Source: Methylococcales bacterium (lineage in GTDB: Bacteria > Pseudomonadota > Gammaproteobacteria > Methylococcales > Methylomonadaceae). From it: a DNA stretch of 48,699 nucleotides. Location: positions 1 to 48,699 of the forward strand of contig JAURYI010000027.1 of assembly GCA_030654015.1 (NCBI GenBank), written 5' to 3'. Numbering within the stretch: position 1 is the stretch's first letter; every line of letters starts with the position of its first letter. This document shows, in pieces, positions 41,585 to 48,699 of the stretch. The translations under genes and the position numbers were made by a program. The notes beneath the pieces were generated by a model. The model saw only the letters and a list, made by a program, of their open reading frames with translations, was not told where the DNA came from and searched no databases.

Positions 41585-44059
41585 TTAGTAGTTGAATTTC
41601 AATTCAGCAAAGTAGGTACGCATGGGGAATGGATGGAAAATCCAGTATTCCGCGTTGTTGACGTTATCAATACCCGCCGCTACGGCAAACTGCTTGGTGA
41701 GCTGGTATTTAGTGCGTAAATCAACCACGAAGAAGGCGGTGTTGCCTTGGTAAGTACCGCCGTTGGTGTCGGTATTGTTCAACTGACTGAATTGTTTACT
41801 GCTGTAACGCATACTGACGGAATTCGTCCATTTATCGGTTGGACGATAGGCAACTGTCGCACTGGCACGCCACTCAGGAACACGCGGCTGGCGTGCGCCC
41901 ACTGACGGTGCGCCTGCATAAGGATTGGCAGGCAGAACGCCTGAACGAAGAGCCGCAAGATTGGCCGCGTTGGAAAGAGCCGCTGCACCAAGGTCGGATG
42001 AGCTGTTTTCCGTAATGCGAGAATCTGCCCACGTTGCATTACCCGATAAATCCAGTCCGTCGATACCGACATCGGACGCATCACCCGAAAATTCGATGCC
42101 GTAGGTTTGTGTTTGTCCGACATTTTGCGGCGAGCTGATAATCGCGCCTGTCGGTGTAAAACCGGGTTGTGAATAAATAGCGTTATTGACGCGCTCTTGG
42201 AATAAGCTCAAGCGTAACTTGCCTTTATCCAGAAAGTATTCAGTCGCCAATTCTGACGATAGCGCGTCTTCGGGTTTCAGATTGGGATTGCCGTTGGTGA
42301 TGGTTGTGACAGCACCCGTGGTGGTTGTGGTGGTTTGAAACAGCTCGGTTACGGTCGGAAAACGGTACGCTTGCGCAATAGACGCGCCGATTTGTACGCG
42401 CTCCATCGGTTTCCAGCCCAGTTTGAATTTAGGCGAAAAATGCAGGTCATTACGATCCGCCTGATTAATTTCTACAAGACGGCCTGTATTGGTAAGAACG
42501 CCCGTAGTTGCATTTCTCACTGCGCCGATAGTGGTGGCATTGTAACCGTCAAAAGCGTGCCAGTTTTCTAAACGACCGCCGAGGGTGAGTTTCCAGTCTT
42601 TATGAAAATCCCACGCATCTTGCGCCCAGTAGGCTTCGGTTTGGGTTTTACCTTGGGAGTTTTGATCGAGTACGCCCGTATTCGCATACGCCCAGTTATT
42701 GGCGACGGTGTACACAGGGTTATCTAAATTATTCAAATCATGATGAAAACCAAAACTGACTTCATGCTGACCCAGTGCGCTAGGTCGCCAGATACCTTTG
42801 GCATCGGCTGTTTGCCAGCCTGTGCCTTCCAAACTGGTCAGTCTGCCTGCACCGTTACCCGCAGCGCGTGCAGGTGTCTGGGTGGAAGTACGGCTCATAT
42901 CATTACCGTATTCGACCACACTGCCTGATAAATCCCAGTCGAAAATGCCGCCTGTGTTGGATTTAATGTTCATGCCGTGTGACCAGTGCATCTGTTCGGC
43001 ACGGGTTTCGGCAAAATTTGCCGCGTAACGCTGACCGCCAATATTAACGTTACCGCTATCAACGACAGCCCCTGTTCTGGCATTGCGCAGAAAGCTGTTA
43101 AAACCTGCTTTGTTATCGTTCAGCCATAAACCCAGCGTATACGAGGCTTTGATGGTTGGCGTGATGTCATAGCCGACTTTCCATTTAAAATTGTCCTGTA
43201 CGGTGTGATTAAGTGCCGATTCACCTAATACTTGTGCCTTTACACCGAAGGGATTTAAATTACTGACCGCACCGATGACGGGCGTATCAGCGGCGGTGGC
43301 TCTGCCTGCTGAAATAGGATTCACATAAACAATCGGCTGACTGTGACTATCAAGGTGGCTGATGTCCATGCGCCATGAAAAATCTTTCACTTTGTCGCCT
43401 AAGTTGAAAGCGTATTCTTGTGAATCGTAGGTTTTATCTTTGCCATAAATACTATACGTCTGCCAAGTGGTTTTTATGTCCACGCCCGCTTCAAATTTTT
43501 CGGGCATTTTGGTGGTCATTTCGACCACGCCACCGATAGAGTTACCCGAATACATAGCGGAGAAAGGGCCGTACATCACATCAACCCGTTCAATTTCGTT
43601 GGGCGATACCATGTTCCAGCGCGGTGAGCCTGTGTTGCCGTTGTTATTGCCTAACAAGGAAGCCAACTGAATGCCATCGGCATAAATCAAACCCCGCGCA
43701 CTTAAACCTGTACCCGACGTACGCCATGCGACAGGCGCGTTTGTGTCGCCGATATAGCGTTTACGCACGGTGATGCTGGGCAGGTACTTAATGGTATCTT
43801 CCGCATTCATCGCATTGATAGTGCTATCAATTTGTTTGGCAGTAACGCTTTCTGTGGTGGCAGGCAGCTGGTATTTTTCTTTATTGGTAGCGGCGGCAGG
43901 TGCCGATTTATCAATCACTGTCATTTCGGGCATTTGCTTGACCGTATCGGTCTTTGCGGGTATTGCGGTTTCAGCAATGGCAAAAGGAGAGCTTAATAAT
44001 AATGCACACACTAAGGCGCGGCGCGGATTGAGCGGGAAAGGGGGGATGATGTGATTCAT
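41585..44059 (-). CDS. TonB-dependent receptor, copper-locus paralogue 1
   Basis: This 824-residue protein has a signal peptide (LVCALLLSSPFAIAE), the TonB box-like MPEMTVIDKS, the plug (AEDTIKYLPSITVRKRYIGD, then MVSPNEIERVDVMYGPFSAMYSGNSIGGVVEMTTKMPEKFE) and a beta-barrel ending AELKFNY. It is paralogous to the next gene: RKRY(I/M)GD, MVSP(N/S)EIE, YGPFSAxYSGNSxGGVVxMTTKMPEKFEA and MRTYFAELKFNY versus QRSYFVNASLKY. The ligand is unknown; the site next to copZ-copA suggests a copper chelate. ATG 44059 is chosen because the longer frame translates the REP and would precede the signal peptide. Confidence 0.9.
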   Translation of the reverse strand: MNHIIPPFPLNPRRALVCALLLSSPFAIAETAIPAKTDTVKQMPEMTVIDKSAPAAATNKEKYQLPATTESVTAKQIDSTINAMNAEDTIKYLPSITVRKRYIGDTNAPVAWRTSGTGLSARGLIYADGIQLASLLGNNNGNTGSPRWNMVSPNEIERVDVMYGPFSAMYSGNSIGGVVEMTTKMPEKFEAGVDIKTTWQTYSIYGKDKTYDSQEYAFNLGDKVKDFSWRMDISHLDSHSQPIVYVNPISAGRATAADTPVIGAVSNLNPFGVKAQVLGESALNHTVQDNFKWKVGYDITPTIKASYTLGLWLNDNKAGFNSFLRNARTGAVVDSGNVNIGGQRYAANFAETRAEQMHWSHGMNIKSNTGGIFDWDLSGSVVEYGNDMSRTSTQTPARAAGNGAGRLTSLEGTGWQTADAKGIWRPSALGQHEVSFGFHHDLNNLDNPVYTVANNWAYANTGVLDQNSQGKTQTEAYWAQDAWDFHKDWKLTLGGRLENWHAFDGYNATTIGAVRNATTGVLTNTGRLVEINQADRNDLHFSPKFKLGWKPMERVQIGASIAQAYRFPTVTELFQTTTTTTGAVTTITNGNPNLKPEDALSSELATEYFLDKGKLRLSLFQERVNNAIYSQPGFTPTGAIISSPQNVGQTQTYGIEFSGDASDVGIDGLDLSGNATWADSRITENSSSDLGAAALSNAANLAALRSGVLPANPYAGAPSVGARQPRVPEWRASATVAYRPTDKWTNSVSMRYSSKQFSQLNNTDTNGGTYQGNTAFFVVDLRTKYQLTKQFAVAAGIDNVNNAEYWIFHPFPMRTYFAELKFNY

Positions 44060-44086
44060 AGTCTTCTCGGTTGTTATTATAGTTTT

Positions 44087-44235
44087 GTAGATCGGGGTGA
44101 GGCACGAACCCCAACTTTTACACGGAGGGAAATTGTTGGGGGTTTGCGTAGTTTTGTAGGTTGGGTTGCATTTTTTCGCAACCCAACAGATTAGCGATAA
44201 TGTTGGGTTGCCAAAAAGACGGCAACCCAACCTAC
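44087..44235. repeat. REP cluster, class E (GTAGGTTGGGTTGC) with a further GTAG unit
   Basis: At 44156 the unit GTAGGTTGGGTTGC closes with GCAACCCAAC; its inverted partner, read on the minus strand from 44235, begins with the same 14 bases. A second sort of GTAG unit (GTAGATCGGGGTGAGG closing with AACCCC) begins at 44087. Together they fill the space between the two TonB receptor genes. Confidence 0.75.
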
Positions 44236-44239
44236 ATTA

Positions 44240-46666
44240 TTAATATTTTAAAGAGGCGTTCACGAAATAAGAACGCTGTGGAAACGGATGGTTTTCAAAG
44301 GCATCAGCGTTAAATACGTTGTCGATACCCGCTGAAACACTGCTTTTTAAACCTTTATACACAGGCAGCTTATAAACGGCTTTTAAATCTACGAAAGTCG
44401 ATTCATCGGTGCCGCCCATAACGCGGCTGGCAACATCGGTATTATCTAAACGCTGGAAGGAATCACTGCGATAACGCACACCGACCGTGCCGTCCAGTAC
44501 AGGCATGACATGGTAAGTCAGCGTACCGTTGATTTGCAGTCTGGGAATACGATCCCATTGATTGCCGACCAGTGCGGTATTACGCGCATTTTTTCTGATT
44601 TCCTTGTCCATGATGGTGGTGTTGAACATCACGTCCAGCGGCAGTTTAAAGAAGTCGTTTTGTTGGAAAGTTAAATCCACACCCACCGCTCTGGTTTGGT
44701 CAATCGGTAAGAAAGTAGTGGTGGTTTGACCGTTGACCACTTGGGTGGTGTTCGATATTTCGTCACTGACGCGATCATAGAAAATATTGGCGCGGACATA
44801 ACCTCTGGGAATATCGTACTGTGCCATCATGTTATGGAAATAACCATGCTCAGGCCCTAAACCTGGAAAGGCAATGGTTTGGCTGTTAAGTCTGGACTGA
44901 CTTGAATACATTTCTTCGGCAATCGGGAAACGATAGGCCTTAGAGAACGAGTAGCGGAATGTCCAGTTATTCGGTGAGAATTCCAGCGAGGCTTTGGGCG
45001 AAATGCGCGACGCATCACGGTTTTCGTAGTTTTGAATGCGTAGTTTTGACGTAGCGGGCTGGTTGTAATCATAGACATGAGCATCCATGGTTTGCCAGTA
45101 GTCATAACGTGCGCCTGCCATCAAACTCCAATCGGGTAAGAACCGCCATTCCATTTGCGAGAATACCGCGTTGGTTTGGGTCGTGCCTGCATTATCATTG
45201 GTTAAGCTACTGGTAGTCCCTGCCGCATAATTGTTGCTGTTATAGGTTTTAAGACCCAAAGAGGCATGGTTAAATTGATAACCACCCATGAATGATAAAT
45301 CATCGCGCCCCAAAAATTTATCAGTGGCTAATTTCAAATCGTAAGAAGCCCACCATGGTTTTTCATCAACAATCTGCCCTTTGTTTTGATTGAGCGGATG
45401 ACTCGGATTGAGATTTGAACTGACTGATTGATTTTTGGCATCGTAATAACTGGCGGTGGTGTCAATTTTCCAGTTGGTGGATATTTTGCCTTTTAAACTC
45501 AAACCGTAGTTAAAGGCATTGCGTTCTGTGGTGCTGACACCAAATACCGATCCGGGTACGACGATGTTTTTATTAAACAGCGGGTCGTAATAGTTGGTAT
45601 TGGCAGATAAACCACCGCCATTAGGATTGGTTCTGGTTGCGACAGTTGCACCACCCCAGTTGGTTGTGCCGTTGGCATTGGTCAGTAAGCTGTTAGGGTC
45701 ATCAACGGTATCCTGACGATTTTCATAAGCAAAGGTAAAGCGACCTTGCAACTCGTCGGTAAAGTCATAGCCCATCTTCATTTTGAATAAATCAGTGATG
45801 GGTTGTGACAGACCTATATCACCATAAGCCACAGCAGGAGCGGCGGTTGCCAGTTGATAATTCTGACCGCCGTTTGCCCGAGGCAATGCGGCTTGGGCGG
45901 CGCGTTGTGCGGCTGTGTTCAGCACGGGCGTGGTTTGCGCGGCGGCATTGATAGTCTGCGGTTGCCCTTCATTTTCAAAATGATTGTACGAACCCCAAAT
46001 ACTGAACTTATCAATACGGTCACCTGCGGCAAGATAGGTTTTAAAACCCGATAAGGTTTCATTGCGTCCTGAACGGTGCATGGTTTGGAACATCCCTGTG
46101 GCATCGAATTCCGCTTCAAATTTTTCAGGCATTTTGGTGGTCATATTGACGACACCGCCGAAGGAATTGCCGCTATATTGTGCGGAAAATGGCCCATAAA
46201 GCACTTCGGAAGATTCAATTTCGCTGGGTGAAACCATTGACCAGCGCGGTGCGCCGCTGAACGTGGTGCGTAATGGATTGTGTAACGGCATTCCGTCACC
46301 GTAAACCATGGAATGCGCAGTTTGAAAAGAATTTGAACTACGAATACCCAACGTGCCGTTTGGATCACCCATATAGCGTTTGCGTATTAATACTCCGGGT
46401 GCGTATCTGAAAGCATCTTCAACGGTGGTGGCGTTGATTTTGGTTCTGACATCCGCCGCGTCAATGGTATAGGTCGGTGTTGCTTTGGAGGTATTGGGAA
46501 ATAACTTGGTAGTGGCGGCATCTGTCACCGTCATTTCGGGCATTTCTTTGGTTTTATCAGCCACGGCAGATGATTTGTTTTTAACGCTGGGAGTCGGTGT
46601 GACAGGTTCGGCGGCGATAGAGCTGCTTAAATAGCCCACACCCAGTAATAAAGCAATTTTTTTCAT
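44240..46666 (-). CDS. TonB-dependent receptor, copper-locus paralogue 2
   Basis: This 808-residue protein has a signal peptide (MKKIALLLGVGYLSSSIAAE), MPEMTVTDAATT, the plug (VEDAFRYAPGVLIRKRYMGDPNGTLGIRSSNS, then VLYGPFSAQYSGNSFGGVVNMTTKMPEKFE) and a barrel ending in an aromatic residue (FVNASLKY). GAGGAAATCGC precedes ATG 46666. It is the first of the four envelope genes read leftwards. The REP cluster between the two receptors may limit read-through, giving different amounts of each. Confidence 0.9.
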   Translation of the reverse strand: MKKIALLLGVGYLSSSIAAEPVTPTPSVKNKSSAVADKTKEMPEMTVTDAATTKLFPNTSKATPTYTIDAADVRTKINATTVEDAFRYAPGVLIRKRYMGDPNGTLGIRSSNSFQTAHSMVYGDGMPLHNPLRTTFSGAPRWSMVSPSEIESSEVLYGPFSAQYSGNSFGGVVNMTTKMPEKFEAEFDATGMFQTMHRSGRNETLSGFKTYLAAGDRIDKFSIWGSYNHFENEGQPQTINAAAQTTPVLNTAAQRAAQAALPRANGGQNYQLATAAPAVAYGDIGLSQPITDLFKMKMGYDFTDELQGRFTFAYENRQDTVDDPNSLLTNANGTTNWGGATVATRTNPNGGGLSANTNYYDPLFNKNIVVPGSVFGVSTTERNAFNYGLSLKGKISTNWKIDTTASYYDAKNQSVSSNLNPSHPLNQNKGQIVDEKPWWASYDLKLATDKFLGRDDLSFMGGYQFNHASLGLKTYNSNNYAAGTTSSLTNDNAGTTQTNAVFSQMEWRFLPDWSLMAGARYDYWQTMDAHVYDYNQPATSKLRIQNYENRDASRISPKASLEFSPNNWTFRYSFSKAYRFPIAEEMYSSQSRLNSQTIAFPGLGPEHGYFHNMMAQYDIPRGYVRANIFYDRVSDEISNTTQVVNGQTTTTFLPIDQTRAVGVDLTFQQNDFFKLPLDVMFNTTIMDKEIRKNARNTALVGNQWDRIPRLQINGTLTYHVMPVLDGTVGVRYRSDSFQRLDNTDVASRVMGGTDESTFVDLKAVYKLPVYKGLKSSVSAGIDNVFNADAFENHPFPQRSYFVNASLKY

Positions 46667-47177
46667 GCGATTTCCTCGGTTGTTGTTATCTTCATACAAT
46701 AAGTTGTAATTTGGCTAACAAACAAAGCAGGATTTGTGCCAAGGTTCAAAAAGACCGTATTTCCAGACTAAAACACTATGGAAAAACAAAAATCAGAGGG
46801 AAATAAGGTAAAAGTGCGTTATATGACTGAGTTATGTACAGTTAAATAACACAGTTTAGTTAATTGTTGTTCGATGACGATGTGATGCGCTTGTGTTTTA
46901 TTAAAACTGAGCGGAGGTTAAAAACAGTGATGTTGTTTTTTTTACAAAGAGCGCGGAGATTTTGCAAATGTCGGCAATATCACGCATTTGCTATGGGAAA
47001 TACGATTAGCGATGTCGCTGTCGGACAGGAAGTCCGTTTTATTCTGACGTATCCGATAAAGACCTGCGAGGTTTTTAAAACCTCGCAGGTCTAGCCTAGA
47101 CACTTATACAGGACGCATGGGCTTTGATTTTTTTTCGTGCTTTTCGTGGACTATTGCTTTTTCATGCGTAACATCAG
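46667..47177. other. Intergenic stretch with receptor promoter and palindrome
   Basis: No gene is supported. It holds the promoter and leader of the second TonB receptor (minus strand) and, at 47060-47092, the 16-bp-armed palindrome described at window start, which likely ends the apaG-apaH transcript. No cobalamin or other known riboswitch is recognised. Confidence 0.6.
47060..47092. repeat. Dispersed perfect palindrome, copy 2
   Basis: AGACCTGCGAGGTTTT and its exact complement surround a single T. It is the full-length form of the element at 1-27. Confidence 0.85.
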
Positions 47178-48002
47178 TTACTTGGCTATTTTTTTTAAAC
47201 CAGGGCAATCAATACTGATACGTTGCACTGGATTGCCTAATTTTAAGGCGGTTAATTGCCCGCCCCATAAACAGCCTGTATCAATTGCGTAGCAGTTAGA
47301 GCCTTCATAATAGCCCAGCGTAGACCAGTGACCGAAGATAACACGCATATCGGCATTTTTACGATTAGGCACTTCAAACCACGGCAGCAGGTTGGACGGT
47401 TGCGAACCTAACGCCCCGCTGTTGGCAAAATCCAGCCGCCCCTCAGCATCACAATACCGCATTCGGGTAAAGCAGTTGATGATAAAGCGTAGCCGTGCAA
47501 TCCCTTTTAACTGCGGCGACCACTGATTAGGTTTATTGCCATACATTTGTTTTAGAAACAGCTGATAATCAGGTCGTCTTAATGCCTGTTCCGCGATAGT
47601 CGCCATTTTTTGGGTTTTTTTGAAATCCCATTGCGGCGGCAAACCTGCATGAACCAGACAAAAGTCATTATTATGGTGAAATAACGGTTGATGTCTAAGC
47701 CAGTCAATCAATTCCTGTCGGTCGGGTGCATCGAGTATGTCAGTTAAGCCGTCTTTTTTATGTGCTACCCGTTCCATGCAGGACGCTGCCAGCAAGTGCA
47801 TATCGTGATTACCCAGCACCGTGACTGCCGAACGACCCAATGATTTCACAAAGCGTAAAGTCTCCAAGGACTTAGGGCCACGGTTGACCAAATCCCCTGC
47901 AAACCACAGTTGATCAATATCTTTATTAAAAGCAATTGCATCGAGCAGTCTTAATAAGTCATCAAAACAGCCCTGAATATCACCGATAGCGTAAATGGAC
48001 AT
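47178..48002 (-). CDS. apaH: Diadenosine tetraphosphatase
   Basis: This 274-residue metallophosphatase has the PPP motifs GDIQG (residues 7-11), GDLVNRG (about 36-42) and GNHDMH (about 64-69), with further histidines in FCLVHAGLPP and VIFGHWSTLGY. ApaH hydrolyses Ap4A to two ADP and removes Np4N caps from RNA. It follows apaG by four bases, the usual proteobacterial order. Confidence 0.96.
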   Translation of the reverse strand: MSIYAIGDIQGCFDDLLRLLDAIAFNKDIDQLWFAGDLVNRGPKSLETLRFVKSLGRSAVTVLGNHDMHLLAASCMERVAHKKDGLTDILDAPDRQELIDWLRHQPLFHHNNDFCLVHAGLPPQWDFKKTQKMATIAEQALRRPDYQLFLKQMYGNKPNQWSPQLKGIARLRFIINCFTRMRYCDAEGRLDFANSGALGSQPSNLLPWFEVPNRKNADMRVIFGHWSTLGYYEGSNCYAIDTGCLWGGQLTALKLGNPVQRISIDCPGLKKIAK

Positions 48003-48006
48003 TTAA

Positions 48007-48384
48007 TTAATGTAAAACTCTGGGTATGGATAAAGTGAATTGTGGAATGGTGGCGTTAAAATCATCGCCGTCGTCCGAACGCATTGTATAGTGACCCTGC
48101 ATAATGCCGACAGGGGTTTCCAGTATTGCGCCGCTGGTGTAGCGAAACGTTTCACCGGGTTTGAGATAGGGTTGTTCACCAATAACGCCTTCACCTTGCA
48201 CTTCCTGAATTTTGCCGTTGGCATCGGTAATTAACCAATAGCGTTGTAATAATTTTGCCGACACTTCGCCTTCGTTTGTGATGCTGATGGTATAAGCAAA
48301 CACATAGCGGTCTTTTTCAGGTGCGGATTGTTCGGCGATAAAGAAAGGAGTCGCCTCTACGACGATATTATTTTTTTCATTCAT
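48007..48384 (-). CDS. apaG: ApaG/CorD domain protein
   Basis: This 125-residue immunoglobulin-like protein contains FAYTISITNEGEVSAKLLQRYWLITDANGK, VQGEGVIGEQPYLKPGETFRYTSG and the late MQGHYTMRSDDG, the ApaG pattern. Its biochemical task is not settled; deletion affects Co2+ tolerance and Mg2+ efflux in enteric bacteria. The pair with apaH forms an operon. Nothing is recognised in the 178 bases upstream. Confidence 0.95.
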   Translation of the reverse strand: MNEKNNIVVEATPFFIAEQSAPEKDRYVFAYTISITNEGEVSAKLLQRYWLITDANGKIQEVQGEGVIGEQPYLKPGETFRYTSGAILETPVGIMQGHYTMRSDDGDDFNATIPQFTLSIPRVLH

Positions 48385-48562
48385 AATTAGAGTTGATTTT
48401 TAGGTACAGATTATTTTCATCGTAACGTATTATGCACTGCAAGTAAAAAGCAAGCGTGTAACGGCTTAGTATATCGCTATAAATTTTGATATGGGTTGCA
48501 GAAGCGAGTGATTCAATACGATTATAAAGATAAATAAGTAAGTGAATATAATAATCAGGCAG

Positions 48563-48699
48563 ATGACTGCCAGTCCTTGAAGGCATAGGTATCTACACAA
48601 GTTAACCGAAAAAAGAACTGGCCGTTTTTCTTAAAATGACCAGTTCTTCCGGAGAATAACTTTCCATCACCTCTATCATGGAAAGAAATGCCCACAAAC
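48563..48699 (-). mobile_element. Right end of an insertion sequence, transposase tail included
   Basis: The terminal repeat ATGACTGCCAGTCCTT, AAGGCATAGG, TATCTACACA begins at 48563. A minus-strand frame entering from the window edge ends at 48602 with ESYSPEELVILRKTASSFFG, which looks like the C-terminus of a transposase because its stop lies within the terminal repeat. The family cannot be told from 31 residues. The matching ends make this the probable autonomous parent of the 158-bp MITE. Confidence 0.55.

Noticed and set aside
41585-44230. N-terminal extension of the first TonB receptor up to 44230
   Set aside because: It is translated REP sequence and places the signal peptide 58 residues inside the protein.

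Overview
The window looks like chromosome of a gammaproteobacterial methylotroph, most likely an aerobic methanotroph of the Methylococcales. The support is indirect. Homologues of MfnD and MfnF (methanofuran/methylofuran biosynthesis, used in tetrahydromethanopterin-linked C1 oxidation) sit among ordinary proteobacterial genes (thrS-infC-rpmI-rplT, waaC, folB-folK, plsY, apaG-apaH, cyoE, gltB). There is also a large TonB-receptor and copper-handling locus. No 16S or methane monooxygenase gene is present, so the genus is left open.

Layout. 1-2000: an antitoxin with a truncated PIN toxin, then a Shedu-type defence nuclease. 2000-6250: a serine hydrolase, BatD and the PLP enzyme MetY. 6250-9060: a scrap yard of repeats (158-bp MITE, REP pairs), an unknown membrane protein, a decapitated ParE-type toxin, a dead IS3 transposase and an amber-interrupted PIN toxin. 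9071-15928: a long glutamate synthase and a divergently transcribed Ubi-type flavin hydroxylase. 15940-19630: another antitoxin with a toxin stub, then a two-gene restriction-modification system resembling BcgI. 19790-23150: rplT, rpmI, infC, thrS and tRNA-Val on the minus strand. 23840-28380: a cytochrome cd1-like protein, a small c-type cytochrome and a TonB receptor. 28420-30340: ybiB-cyoE. 30658-31917: a von Willebrand/OmpA lipoprotein ending in a natural poly-histidine tail. 32030-36700: plsY, folB-folK, waaC and the mfnD-mfnF pair. 36835-46666: a copper locus, with copZ-copA-M50 protease as one operon, then a five-Asp-box BNR lipoprotein and two paralogous TonB receptors. 47178-48384: apaG-apaH. 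The window ends inside an insertion sequence.

Three themes stand out. First, defence: Shedu and a BcgI-like system each lie next to a toxin-antitoxin locus whose toxin is broken while the antitoxin is intact. Second, repeats: at least six sequence-unrelated palindromic classes occur, most starting with GTAG and arranged as inverted pairs, as expected for REP elements mobilised by RAYT transposases. They end genes, supply stop codons and act as intergenic hairpins. One MITE has landed exactly in the loop of a terminator-like hairpin. Third, metals and redox: the copper operon, the BNR lipoprotein with a Cys-x-Cys-Cys motif, the tandem TonB receptors, the cd1-type cytochrome and the His-tailed lipoprotein suggest an organism with heavy envelope metal traffic. 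How these parts cooperate is inference from position.
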